A DNA stretch of 13,761 nucleotides from an uncultured Oribacterium sp. (GCA_934279105.1 CAKQWR010000039.1:1-13761); one strand, 5' to 3'. Shown: positions 6,681-13,620, counted from the first letter of the stretch. Translations and numbers: made by a program. Notes: generated from the letters alone by a model not told the origin.

Positions 6681-7088
6681 CAGTAGTATCTTGTCATCAT
6701 CGATCGAGACCACATCAAAACGACAAATTGTTCCCTCCGTAGAGCGCTTCGTATACAGAAGATACGCCTCCGCCACATGTCGGATCCTCTGCTGCTTCTG
6801 ATGATTCACCGCCTCACAGCCATATCCGTGCACATGATCATGTCGCTTCTTCACTTCGACAAACACAAGTGTATCGCCATCCATCGCGATGATGTCGACC
6901 TCATTACGGTGAAAACGCCAGTTCCGTTCCAGAATCTGATATCCTGCAGTGATGAGATACGACACAGCCATATCCTCACCACGCACACCATCCGCATGAT
7001 TCCTACGACGCGCATCGGAATGCGTTCGACGTGATGTGGTCTTTTCGTTTGTTTCGGTAAATACGCCTGGTAATTCTTTGAAATACAT
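6663..7088 (-). CDS. yraN: YraN family (UPF0102) nuclease-like protein
   Basis: A 141-residue protein with the conserved YraN core: RGEDMAVSYLITAGYQILERN (37-57 region), NEVDII (62-67), VFVEVK (75-80) and the Q-K-R-I helix (97-103). The Glu/Asp...EVK pattern is that of the PD-(D/E)XK nuclease fold. The family is widely conserved next to rnhB, but its cellular role is poorly defined. I chose the ATG at 7088 because AAGGAT precedes it by about six bases. A longer frame to 7163 would overlap rnhB by 43 bases and lacks a ribosome binding site. Even so, the protein has about 25 more residues before the conserved core than is usual, rich in Arg, Thr and His. The gene lies 32 bases after rnhB, and its end carries the trpS promoter. 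Confidence 0.88.
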   Translation of the reverse strand: MYFKELPGVFTETNEKTTSRRTHSDARRRNHADGVRGEDMAVSYLITAGYQILERNWRFHRNEVDIIAMDGDTLVFVEVKKRHDHVHGYGCEAVNHQKQQRIRHVAEAYLLYTKRSTEGTICRFDVVSIDDDKILLFQNAF

Positions 7089-7120
7089 AGATATCCTTTG
7101 GAATAAATCCGGGAAGAGAA

Positions 7121-7789
7121 TTAAACGAAATGTCCGATGAAAGAACGCCGATGAATCGGACATGGCCCGAGGCGTTTCAGTGCTTCGATGTGTTCTTTTG
7201 TTCCATAGCCCTTATTTCGCGCAAATCCGTACTCCGGATACAGCTGATCATACTCTTCCATGAGATGATCCCTCGTCACCTTTGCGAGGATACTTGCGGC
7301 TGCGATGGACACCGATTTCGCATCGCCTTTGATGATGGATTCCTGCGGGATCTCTACGCCGGGAATCGTGACGGCGTCATTCAGCAGTAAACCAGGTGCA
7401 TCTGCGAGGCCTTTTGCCTTCAGCATATCACTCGTTTGTTGAAGCGCGATGCGCATCGCTTCATAATCTGCCTGGAGAATATTGATTTCATCGATTCGCT
7501 TCTCCTGAACGATACCGATGCCGTACGCGATGGCCTTTTCTTTGATTTCCGGAAGCAACGCTTCACGCCGTAATGCAGTCACTTTCTTCGAATCGTTAAG
7601 ATACAGGATCACGGCATCCTTCGGAAGAATGCAGCAGGCTGCAACGACCGGTCCTGCCAGTGGTCCTCTGCCGGCCTCATCGATACCGGCGATGAAGTGA
7701 ATATCTGCATGCGCATTTTCATATTCGTGCATCGCTGCCAGTCGTGCAAGCTCCTTTTCCAGGCGTTCACCCTTCAGTTCTTTCGCCAT
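7121..7789 (-). CDS. rnhB: Ribonuclease HII
   Basis: A 222-residue cytosolic enzyme that nicks RNA-DNA hybrids and removes single ribonucleotides misinserted in DNA. The signature GIDEAGRGPLAGPVVAA (35-51) supplies the first two metal ligands, Asp37 and Glu38. Asp138 (LLLNDAV) and Asp174 (KVTRDHLM) complete the DEDD set. DSKK (66-69), GDAKSVSIAAASILAK (155-170) and GYGTKEHIEAL (194-204) are further conserved stretches. I place the start at the ATG at 7789, four bases after AAGGAG. A longer frame to 7918 would add 43 residues of Arg/Ser-rich sequence unlike the family. The start overlaps the rbgA stop by 23 bases, so translation is probably coupled. This rbgA-rnhB-yraN order is common in Firmicutes. 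Confidence 0.96.
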   Translation of the reverse strand: MAKELKGERLEKELARLAAMHEYENAHADIHFIAGIDEAGRGPLAGPVVAACCILPKDAVILYLNDSKKVTALRREALLPEIKEKAIAYGIGIVQEKRIDEINILQADYEAMRIALQQTSDMLKAKGLADAPGLLLNDAVTIPGVEIPQESIIKGDAKSVSIAAASILAKVTRDHLMEEYDQLYPEYGFARNKGYGTKEHIEALKRLGPCPIHRRSFIGHFV

Positions 7790-8672
7790 AGTTCTCCTTT
7801 TCAGCATTCCCTTCCTCTGCGGTGGTCGGCACGTGTTCGAGTGTGATCGCGCCGAGGCGACCACTTCGGAAGTCATCGAGGATGATCTTCGCCGTCTTCG
7901 TATAATCAACATTGCCACCCTTCATGATGCAACCGCGACGACGACCGATTTCATCGAATACCTGAATCGCTTCCTCGAGACCCTCGAGCGAGGTTCCATA
8001 ACGCTGAATAAGCGTCTCCGGATAATAACGCACCAGATACTTGATAAGGTAGAATACGAGCTCGTCAATGTTTAAAATCTGATCGTTGATGGAACCGATG
8101 AGCGCCAGATTCAGGCCCACGATCTCGCGTTCGAACTTCGGCCAGGTAATCCCCGGGGTGTCGAGCAGCTGAAGCTTCTTATTTACATTGATCCACTGAT
8201 TGCCACGGGTAACGCCCGGTTTGTTGCCGGTTTTTGCCATGGATTTTCCAACATATGAATTGATGAAGGTGGACTTCCCAACATTAGGAACGCCGAGCAC
8301 CATCGCGCGGATAACCGGTGTTTTGATGCCGCGCTTCAGGTTCTTCTCAACAAGTGCTTTCGTCGCTTCATCGATGAGTGGGTTCAGTTTTTTAAGACTA
8401 CCCTTGCTTCTTGCATCGATTTCAAGCGTATAGTAACCACGGGAAGCGAAATAATCGGCGAAGCGTCTGGTCTCACGGCGATCAGCGAGATCCGCCTTGT
8501 TGATGAGCAGGATGCGAGCCTTGTCCTTCGCGAAGCTGTCGACGTCCGGATTACGGGAAGATTCCGGACAGCGGGCATCGATGACCTCGATGACGAGGTC
8601 GACCAGCTTCAGATCCTCACGGATGTTTCGTTTTGCTTTGGCCATATGGCCAGGATACCATTGAATCGTCAT
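7767..8672 (-). CDS. rbgA: Ribosome biogenesis GTPase RbgA (YlqF)
   Basis: A 301-residue circularly permuted GTPase needed for a late step of 50S subunit assembly. The G motifs occur in permuted order: G4 NKADL (58-62), G1 GVPNVGKST (127-135), G2 around GVTRG (153-157) and G3 DTPG (171-174). The N-terminal MTIQWYPGHMAKA carries His9, the residue proposed in B. subtilis RbgA to promote GTP hydrolysis. The C-terminal domain (about 190-283) matches the ANTAR-like RNA-binding region, and a short charged tail follows. AAAGG lies six bases before the ATG. It starts 11 bases after lepB ends and overlaps rnhB at its 3' end. Confidence 0.97.
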   Translation of the reverse strand: MTIQWYPGHMAKAKRNIREDLKLVDLVIEVIDARCPESSRNPDVDSFAKDKARILLINKADLADRRETRRFADYFASRGYYTLEIDARSKGSLKKLNPLIDEATKALVEKNLKRGIKTPVIRAMVLGVPNVGKSTFINSYVGKSMAKTGNKPGVTRGNQWINVNKKLQLLDTPGITWPKFEREIVGLNLALIGSINDQILNIDELVFYLIKYLVRYYPETLIQRYGTSLEGLEEAIQVFDEIGRRRGCIMKGGNVDYTKTAKIILDDFRSGRLGAITLEHVPTTAEEGNAEKENYGERTEG

Positions 8673-8683
8673 ACTATACCTTT

Positions 8684-9211
8684 CTACTTCACCAGACCGA
8701 TTTTTTTAAATGGCAGCAGGCGGAACCAGATCCTGCCGAGAATCTGGGAACGTTTGACATTGCCGACATTGATAAAACGGCTGTCTTCGGAAGAGTCTGC
8801 ATTGTCCCCAATCAGAAAATACTCGTCGTCCATCAGCTCCACCGGCTTTTCGGCGATACCGCCGAGGGAAATGTCGGAGATCTGTTTGCTATCCAGAAGC
8901 GTTCCATCGATATAAATACGGCCGTTCTGAATCACGACGGTTTCACCCGGGAGTCCGATCACACGTTTCACATTTTCTGTAGAATCACTTCGCTGAAAGA
9001 TCACGACATCCATACGCTGCGGCTTTACAAAATGATAGCTCAGACGATCGACCAGTACGAGGTCGTTCGCAGATATGGCCGGTTCCATGCTGTGACCGGA
9101 TATCTCTTCCGTCGTCAGAAAACTATGCACCAGAAACCATGCAAGGGCGATCACGACGATCACATTCGTAATGGTGCCGACGATCTGCTGAATCGGGCTT
9201 TTCTCACGCAT
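8684..9211 (-). CDS. lepB: Signal peptidase I
   Basis: A 175-residue membrane-anchored serine protease that removes signal peptides from exported proteins. One N-terminal transmembrane segment (about 11-33) anchors it with the catalytic domain outside. Catalytic Ser41 lies in SGHSMEP (38-44) and the general base Lys82 in KRVIGLPGE (82-90). GDNADSSEDSR (135-145) is the conserved C-terminal box, with Ala-Asp where GDNRxxSxDSR is usual. One transmembrane segment is the Gram-positive form. The ATG at 9211 follows GAGG by seven bases. The gene starts only about 20 bases beyond the rplS terminator, so its expression depends on read-through or on an undetected promoter. Confidence 0.96.
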   Translation of the reverse strand: MREKSPIQQIVGTITNVIVVIALAWFLVHSFLTTEEISGHSMEPAISANDLVLVDRLSYHFVKPQRMDVVIFQRSDSTENVKRVIGLPGETVVIQNGRIYIDGTLLDSKQISDISLGGIAEKPVELMDDEYFLIGDNADSSEDSRFINVGNVKRSQILGRIWFRLLPFKKIGLVK

Positions 9212-9231
9212 TATATTACCTCATTTTTAGA

Positions 9232-9264
9232 GAAAAAGGGGCATTCCGTAAAACGGAACGCCCC
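9232..9264 (-). terminator. Intrinsic terminator after rplS
   Basis: On the minus strand GGGGCGTTCCGT and ACGGAATGCCCC form a 12-bp stem around a short T-rich loop, followed by TTTTTCTC. The single non-Watson-Crick position is a G·U wobble in the minus-strand RNA but an A·C clash on the other strand, so the structure is built for minus-strand transcription. It lies about 20 bases after the rplS stop and about 20 bases before the lepB start. Confidence 0.9.
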
Positions 9265-9285
9265 CAAAGTTTCATCGATGACTGA

Positions 9286-9633
9286 TTACAGTGCCTTAAC
9301 CTTGGCAGCCTTACCAGTACGCTCTCTAAGGTATGTGAGCTTAGCTCTTCTTACCTTACCTCTTCTAACGACCTCAACATTCTCAACCATCGGGCTGTGA
9401 AGCGGCCAGGTCTTCTCTACGCCTACGCCGTTGGAAGACTTACGAACGGTGAAAGTAGTTCTGTTGGAACCACCCTGAATCTTCAGAACAGTACCCTCGA
9501 AGATCTGAGTTCTCTCACGGTTACCCTCTTTGATCTTGTTGTAAACGCGAACAGTATCACCAGTGTTGAATGCTGGAACCTCAGCCTTCAGCTGGCCCTG
9601 CTCGATGTTCTTGATAATCTCGTTATTAGACAT
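9286..9633 (-). CDS. rplS: 50S ribosomal protein L19
   Basis: A 115-residue ribosomal protein that lies at the 30S-50S interface, of normal family length. Recognisable segments are [18 protein letters not shown] (20-37 region), [15 protein letters not shown] and the C-terminal [19 protein letters not shown] place the start at the ATG at 9633, six bases after [22 protein letters not shown] is a typical L19 N-terminus. An in-frame ATG 27 bases upstream shares the ten bases ATGTCTAATA with the real start but lacks a ribosome binding site. The gene is separated from trmD by a 106-base leader with possible regulatory structure and is followed by a strong terminator. Confidence 0.98.
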   Translation of the reverse strand: MSNNEIIKNIEQGQLKAEVPAFNTGDTVRVYNKIKEGNRERTQIFEGTVLKIQGGSNRTTFTVRKSSNGVGVEKTWPLHSPMVENVEVVRRGKVRRAKLTYLRERTGKAAKVKAL

Positions 9634-9739
9634 TGTGTACCTCCTAGTACTATTAGACATTCATTCACGGAGTTTCTCGTTCGGATCAAGCCGAATCACC
9701 TATTCCAAGCAGATGGAACCGTCAGAGGAATATCTCTCT
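9634..9739 (-). promoter_or_regulatory. Possible structured rplS leader (L19-leader-like)
   Basis: The minus-strand leader before rplS can form two similar small hairpins, TTCCA/TGGAA (9703-9718) and TTCGG/CCGAA (9680-9695), each a 5-bp stem with a 6-base loop, eight bases or so apart. A weak ACGG/CCGT pairing (about 9719-9722 with 9666-9669) could close a junction around them. Firmicutes rplS genes are known to carry an L19 leader thought to act in autogenous control. I cannot verify a match to that consensus by eye. Confidence 0.35.
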
Positions 9740-10537
9740 TTAGTCACAACCTTGACAATTTATCATAGATAAGTCTGAATTGCAAGCGGTTTTTGCTTTC
9801 CGGCGGCGCTTCGGTTTTTTCGGAGCGAACTCCTCTGCATGTGAAGCGACATATGCCTCATACAGGTCCGGACGACGTTCCTTCGTGCGCTCGAGGCTCA
9901 TCTGATGGCGCCACTCGTTGACCTTTTTATGGTCTCCGGAGAGAAGAATCGGCGGCACGCGACGATCCTGATAAACTTCCGGACGGGTGTACTGTGGGTA
10001 CTCGAGAAGTCCATCAGAGAAGCTTTCGATTTCGTGGGATGCATCTTTATTAAGCACTCCATGCACCAGACGAGATATCGAGTCGATCATGCTGAGCGCA
10101 GGCAGTTCGCCGCCCGTCAGTATATAATCACCGATTGAGACATGCTCGACGTCGAGTATCTCGAGTGCACGTTCATCGATGCCTTCATAATGCCCGCAGA
10201 GAAAGAGGATGTCCTCTTCTTCAGAAAGCTCTTCCGCCATCTTCTGATCGAAGGTACGGCCCTGTGGGGACATGAAGAGTACACGTGCCGGACGATGTCC
10301 GATCTGGTCGACGATGTGCTGATAGCAGTCGACGATCGGCTGCACCTGCATGAGCATGCCTGCACCGCCCCCATATGGATAGTCGTCGACGTGGTTGTGC
10401 AGATCTTTTGTATAATCGCGGATGTTGAAGGCCTCGACATTCATGAGACCAGCTTTGATGGCACGACCACTGATACTTTCACGGACGACGTTTTCAATCA
10501 TCTCCGGAAAAAGCGTCATAACATAATAGTTTTTCAT
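9740..10537 (-). CDS. trmD: tRNA (guanine-37-N1)-methyltransferase
   Basis: A 265-residue SPOUT (knotted) methyltransferase that modifies G37 next to the anticodon using S-adenosylmethionine and so prevents +1 frameshifting. Key stretches are GGGAGM (56-61), MSPQG (89-93), CGHYEGIDER (114-123) and SIGDYILTGGELPA (134-147), which build the knot, and the catalytic-loop region FSDGLLEYPQYTRP (173-186), where Asp175 is the likely general base. I place the start at the ATG at 10537, with AAAGGCGGAG just upstream; MKNYYVMTLFPEM is a normal N-terminus. A longer frame to 10585 is unsupported. The C-terminus runs about 25 residues beyond the usual end, with a basic KPKRRRKAK run then a Cys-containing end. 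The rplS promoter candidate overlaps this tail. Confidence 0.97.
   Translation of the reverse strand: MKNYYVMTLFPEMIENVVRESISGRAIKAGLMNVEAFNIRDYTKDLHNHVDDYPYGGGAGMLMQVQPIVDCYQHIVDQIGHRPARVLFMSPQGRTFDQKMAEELSEEEDILFLCGHYEGIDERALEILDVEHVSIGDYILTGGELPALSMIDSISRLVHGVLNKDASHEIESFSDGLLEYPQYTRPEVYQDRRVPPILLSGDHKKVNEWRHQMSLERTKERRPDLYEAYVASHAEEFAPKKPKRRRKAKTACNSDLSMINCQGCD
9757..9785 (-). promoter_or_regulatory. Candidate rplS promoter at the end of trmD
   Basis: On the minus strand TTGCAA (9780-9785) lies 17 bases upstream of TAAATT (9757-9762). Each matches its consensus box at four of six positions. The overlapping TATGAT (9762-9767) is an alternative -10 at poorer spacing. Transcription from here would produce the long rplS leader. 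The evidence is weak. Confidence 0.3.
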
Positions 10538-10645
10538 TTCTCCGCCTTTCTGGGGATAAGAAACAAGCGACGAACAGCCATACACTGTCCGTCGGATGCA
10601 TGGGCACGAGAAGTTTCTCGATACCGGAAATGTAGAGCGGTGGTA

Positions 10646-11170
10646 TCAAAGATCCAGAATGCCCGGAATCAGATGCACCTTCAGGAAGCCCTCCTCCGGC
10701 TGTACATCGGTGACGAACTGGCCACGTACATACGGAATCATGAGGTCTTTACTTTCTGTTTTTACGATGAGCACGTTGTTTGCGCCGGTCTCGAGGATAT
10801 CCTTTACGGTGCCGAGACAGTCGCCGGTTTCATCGTTGATGACGTCGATGCCGATCAGGTCACCGACGAAGTACTCGCCTTCTTCGAGCGGAATCGCATC
10901 CGCGCGATCTACATACAGCTCGCCGTGGCGGAACGGAAGGACATCGTCGATCGTATCGATGCCTTCAAATTTTACGATGGCCAGATTTTTTGAGAAGCGC
11001 ACACGCTCCACATGAAGCTCACGCAGGTTTACCATAGAACCGGAAAGATCCAGCCAGACTTTATCTAAATCGAAAAATCTGTCTGGATCCTCTGTTGTAG
11101 GATAAACCTTTACCTCACCCTTGAGGCCATGGGTGGTAACTACCGTACCAACTCTCAGTTTTTCCTGCAT
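10646..11170 (-). CDS. rimM: 16S rRNA processing protein RimM
   Basis: A 174-residue maturation factor that binds S19 and helps assemble the 30S head. The N-terminal barrel shows VGTVVTTHGLKGEVKVYP (7-24). The linker and C-terminal PRC-barrel show EGEYFVGDLIG (97-107), TGANNVLIV (128-136) and LMIPYV (143-148), all in family order. The length is normal. AAGGAT precedes the ATG by about four bases. The gene lies 31 bases after khpA and 108 bases before trmD; that gap holds one small symmetric element (CGAGAA/TTCTCG) without a U-tract. RimM and TrmD are adjacent in most Firmicutes. Confidence 0.96.
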   Translation of the reverse strand: MQEKLRVGTVVTTHGLKGEVKVYPTTEDPDRFFDLDKVWLDLSGSMVNLRELHVERVRFSKNLAIVKFEGIDTIDDVLPFRHGELYVDRADAIPLEEGEYFVGDLIGIDVINDETGDCLGTVKDILETGANNVLIVKTESKDLMIPYVRGQFVTDVQPEEGFLKVHLIPGILDL

Positions 11171-11201
11171 ATTAATCCTTATAATCCGAAAATGGATGGG
11201 C

Positions 11202-11429
11202 TCAGCGAATGTCTACGGAAACCTTAACGTCAGCCTTGCTGGCAGCGGCAGACATCACAGAGCGAATAGCCTTGGCGATGCGGCCTGAACGGCCGATGAC
11301 CTTACCCATATCCTGCTCGTTCACAGACAGGGTCAGGACGATCTCCCCGTCCTTGTTCTCCTCAACGACGTTTACATCGTCCGGATTCTGCACAAGAGCT
11401 TTGGCAATTGTTTCGAGTAATTCCTTCAT
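11202..11429 (-). CDS. khpA: KH-domain RNA-binding protein KhpA (YlqC)
   Basis: A 75-residue protein made almost entirely of one KH domain. The GxxG loop that grips RNA is GRSG (46-49) within GKVIGRSGRIAKAIR (42-56). In Gram-positive bacteria KhpA pairs with KhpB to influence cell division and cell-wall growth through RNA binding. I choose the ATG at 11429, five bases after AGAGGAG; MKELLETIAKALV is a typical N-terminus, and the open frame upstream (to 11447) contains the ribosome binding site. It lies 20 bases after rpsP, a conserved pairing in Firmicutes. Confidence 0.95.
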   Translation of the reverse strand: MKELLETIAKALVQNPDDVNVVEENKDGEIVLTLSVNEQDMGKVIGRSGRIAKAIRSVMSAAASKADVKVSVDIR

Positions 11430-11449
11430 GAGGTCTCCTCTCGGCAAAA

Positions 11450-11689
11450 TTAGCAGATGCCAGCCTTCTTCAGAAGCTTAGCAACAGTCTCTGTTGGCTG
11501 TGCGCCGTTTGCGATCCACTGCTTTGCCTTCTCAGCATCGATCTTGATCTCAGATGGCTCAACGCATGGGTTGTAGGTACCGATTTCCTCGATGAAACGG
11601 CCGTTTCTCGGGGATCTGGAGTCTGCTACGATAACTCTGTAAAACGGTGCGTGAATCTGTCCCATTCTTCTTAATCTGATCTTTAACAT
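11450..11689 (-). CDS. rpsP: 30S ribosomal protein S16
   Basis: A 79-residue small-subunit protein involved in 30S assembly, of normal length. [20 protein letters not shown] (1-20) and [20 protein letters not shown] (22-41) are the classic S16 sequence. [20 protein letters not shown] closes the protein. AGGAG precedes the ATG by eight bases. It is placed 71 bases after ffh, a gap that contains a hairpin and a likely internal promoter, so rpsP may be expressed above the level of ffh. Confidence 0.98.
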   Translation of the reverse strand: MLKIRLRRMGQIHAPFYRVIVADSRSPRNGRFIEEIGTYNPCVEPSEIKIDAEKAKQWIANGAQPTETVAKLLKKAGIC

Positions 11690-11724
11690 GTCTTTTTCTC
11701 CTGTTTTTAAAAAATGATAGTTTA

Positions 11725-11754
11725 CTTATATATGATTAACAGCATCGCTGTTAA
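11725..11754 (-). promoter_or_regulatory. Candidate internal promoter of rpsP
   Basis: On the minus strand TTAACA (11749-11754, five of six bases of TTGACA) is followed by TATATA (11727-11732, 16-base spacing) or TATAAG (11725-11730, 18-base spacing). The predicted leader is about 30 nt long and contains the rpsP ribosome binding site. The -35 box lies inside the hairpin that follows ffh. Confidence 0.45.
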
Positions 11755-11757
11755 ATC
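11734..11757 (-). other. Stem-loop directly after the ffh stop codon
   Basis: GATTAACAGC and GCTGTTAAATC pair around an ATC loop, with one bulged base. The stem begins four bases after the ffh stop. No run of U follows on the minus strand (ATCATATATAAG comes next), so it is at best a weak terminator. It may protect the 3' end of ffh mRNA or simply overlap the rpsP promoter. Confidence 0.5.
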
Positions 11758-11760
11758 CTG

Positions 11761-13146
11761 TTAGAACGGAAATCTTCCGCGGCCCATGCCGCCGAGGTTT
11801 CCCAGTCCGCCTAAGTTACCGAAGCCGCCGCGGCCATGCTTGCTGCGCATCGCACCACCGAACTGCTTCATCATCTTACGCATCTGTTCAAACTGCTTTA
11901 CGAGGCGATTTACCTCTGCGATATCGACACCTGCGCCCTTTGCGATACGACGCTTACGGGACGGATTGATGAGATCCGGATTCGCTCTTTCCTTTGCGGT
12001 CATGGACTGAATGATGGCTTTTACCGTATTCAGCTTCTTCTCGGTGTCATCGACATCGATATCACCGAGACCGGACATGCCTGGCAGCAGCTTCATGATG
12101 CCACCGATGCCGCCCATCTTATGCATCTGCTCCATCTGATCCATGAAGTCGTTGTAGTCGAACTTACCGCGGGTCATCTTCCCCATGGTTTCCTTCGTCT
12201 TGTCCTCATCGATGTTCTTCTGTGCCTTCTCGATAAGAGAAAGGACATCGCCCATGCCGAGGATACGACCTGCCATACGATCCGGATAGAACTGCTCAAG
12301 GTCGTCCAGCTTCTCGCCCATACCTAAGTAAAGGATCGGCTTGCCGGTCATCGCCTTGATGGAAAGTGCAGCACCGCCTCGGGTATCACCATCACACTTT
12401 GTGAGGATCACACCATCGATGCCGACCTTATCCGTAAAGGTTTCTGCTACATTGACCGCTTCCTGACCTGTCATCGCGTCAACGGTGAGGACGGTCCACT
12501 GTACATCGACCGCCTTTTTGATGTTCTGAAGCTCATCCATGAGCTTTTCGTCGATCTGAAGACGACCTGCGGTATCGAGAATCACGACATTATAGTGCTG
12601 TGCCCTTGCTTCCTCGATGGCCTTCCGTGCGATCTCAACCGGGCTGATCTTATCACCCAGGGAGAAGAACGGGACCTTCACCTTTTCAGCATTGACGCGC
12701 AGCTGGTCGATCGCCGCCGGACGATACACGTCACACGCAACGAGGACCGGAGTGCGGCCGGCTGATTTAAACTTACCTGCCAGCTTTGCGGCGGTCGTGG
12801 TTTTACCGGCACCCTGGAGACCTACCATCATGATGACGGAAATCTCGCTTGCCGGACGAAGTGTAATCTCGGTCGTCTCGGAGCCCATCATTTCGGTGAG
12901 CTCATCGTTTACGATCTTGACAACTGTCTGGGCAGGTGTGAGGCTGTTCAGTACCTCCTCACCGATGGCCTTTTCCTTAACCTTTGCGATGAATTCCTTC
13001 ACAAGCTTGAAGTTTACATCGGCTTCAAGGAGGGCCATACGCACCTCACGGAGCGCCTGATTGACATCGTCCTCGGAAAGCTTACCCTTCCGACCAAGAT
13101 TTGAAAATACATTACTTAATCGATCTGTCAGATTTTCAAATGCCAT
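11761..13146 (-). CDS. ffh: Signal recognition particle protein Ffh
   Basis: A 461-residue SRP54 GTPase that, with the SRP RNA, binds signal sequences on nascent chains and delivers them to FtsY at the membrane. The N domain covers about 1-85. The G domain has P-loop GLQGAGKTTTAAKLA (109-123), DTAGR (191-195) and TKCDGDTRGG (249-258). The Met-rich M domain (about 325-430) includes the finger loop near LLPGMSG (353-359) and the RNA-binding SRKRRIAKGAG (396-406). The tail is a Gly-rich repeat, GNLGGLGNLGGMGRG (443-457). AGGAG lies seven bases before the ATG at 13146. It follows ylxM by 89 bases. No SRP RNA gene is visible in the window. Confidence 0.98.
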   Translation of the reverse strand: MAFENLTDRLSNVFSNLGRKGKLSEDDVNQALREVRMALLEADVNFKLVKEFIAKVKEKAIGEEVLNSLTPAQTVVKIVNDELTEMMGSETTEITLRPASEISVIMMVGLQGAGKTTTAAKLAGKFKSAGRTPVLVACDVYRPAAIDQLRVNAEKVKVPFFSLGDKISPVEIARKAIEEARAQHYNVVILDTAGRLQIDEKLMDELQNIKKAVDVQWTVLTVDAMTGQEAVNVAETFTDKVGIDGVILTKCDGDTRGGAALSIKAMTGKPILYLGMGEKLDDLEQFYPDRMAGRILGMGDVLSLIEKAQKNIDEDKTKETMGKMTRGKFDYNDFMDQMEQMHKMGGIGGIMKLLPGMSGLGDIDVDDTEKKLNTVKAIIQSMTAKERANPDLINPSRKRRIAKGAGVDIAEVNRLVKQFEQMRKMMKQFGGAMRSKHGRGGFGNLGGLGNLGGMGRGRFPF

Positions 13147-13235
13147 CTATCTTCTCCTGCATTTTCAAACGTCTCTATGCATCTGCGTCCGACGGCTGTT
13201 TTTCAGGTCAATGCCTTCGACCTCTACACAATCTC

Positions 13236-13550
13236 TCAGACGCCATCTATAATCTCACTCGCCAGGCTCCGAATCACGGTATCCTCTGTTGAATCGAAGA
13301 TCCGCTCTGCCTTTTCGCGAATGCTCACCAGCTTATGCTGAAGTCCGAGGGTTTCCTCTGTGCTCTGCAGTTTTTTATCCGCGCGACGGAAAAGTTCCTG
13401 TGCAGCCTGTCTCGTCACACCGAGTTCCTCGCCGATTTCGGTGAAGCTCATATCGTCCATGACATGGTACTCATATACTTTCCGTTGATTTTCATTCAGC
13501 AATCCGCCATACAGCTCGAAAAGATTGCCGCGCACTACAAATTCATCCAT
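13236..13550 (-). CDS. ylxM: YlxM family (UPF0122) helix-turn-helix protein
   Basis: A 104-residue protein resembling region 4 of sigma factors. LLNENQRKVYEYHVMDDMSF (17-36) leads into a helix-turn-helix, FTEIGEELGVTRQAAQELFRR (36-56), and a coiled C-terminal half. YlxM is conserved upstream of ffh in Firmicutes and has been linked to SRP function; in streptococci it is reported to modulate SRP assembly rather than act as a classical regulator. I choose the ATG at 13550 with GAGGGG just upstream; MDEFVVRGNLFELYGGLL is typical. A longer frame to 13583 would start within the -10 region of the promoter and is rejected. It heads the ffh cluster and has a strong promoter. Confidence 0.94.
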   Translation of the reverse strand: MDEFVVRGNLFELYGGLLNENQRKVYEYHVMDDMSFTEIGEELGVTRQAAQELFRRADKKLQSTEETLGLQHKLVSIREKAERIFDSTEDTVIRSLASEIIDGV

Positions 13551-13571
13551 AATACCCCTCAAACCTTTGCT

Positions 13572-13599
13572 AGTATAGCACATAAAAACATGCTGTCAA
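13572..13599 (-). promoter_or_regulatory. Strong promoter of ylxM-ffh
   Basis: On the minus strand a perfect TTGACA (13594-13599) lies 16 bases upstream of TATACT (13572-13577). The predicted start near 13565 gives a short leader of about 15 nt containing the GAGGGG ribosome binding site. The -35 box is inside one arm of the 13-bp palindrome. Confidence 0.75.
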
Positions 13600-13620
13600 C
13601 TATTTTTGTTGACAGCATGT
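13583..13620 (-). terminator. 13-bp perfect stem-loop, probable terminator of the upstream gene
   Basis: ACATGCTGTCAAC (13588-13600) and GTTGACAGCATGT (13608-13620) are exact inverted copies around a 7-base A/T loop. On the minus strand the stem is followed by TTTTTATG, the form of an intrinsic terminator for the gene upstream (beyond the right edge, by synteny probably ftsY). The same arm carries the -35 box of the ylxM promoter. On the plus strand no U-tract follows. Confidence 0.7.

Noticed and set aside
8633..9400. A 255-codon plus-strand open frame opposite lepB
   Set aside because: It is the antisense of lepB, the rplS terminator and part of rplS, and its translation has no family features.
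10538..10645. A terminator between rimM and trmD
   Set aside because: The CGAGAA/TTCTCG stem is only six base pairs with a two-base loop and no U-tract follows.
10142..10993. A 283-codon plus-strand open frame opposite trmD and rimM
   Set aside because: It lies antisense to two clear, full-length genes, has no recognisable domain, and reads as the reverse frame of their codons.
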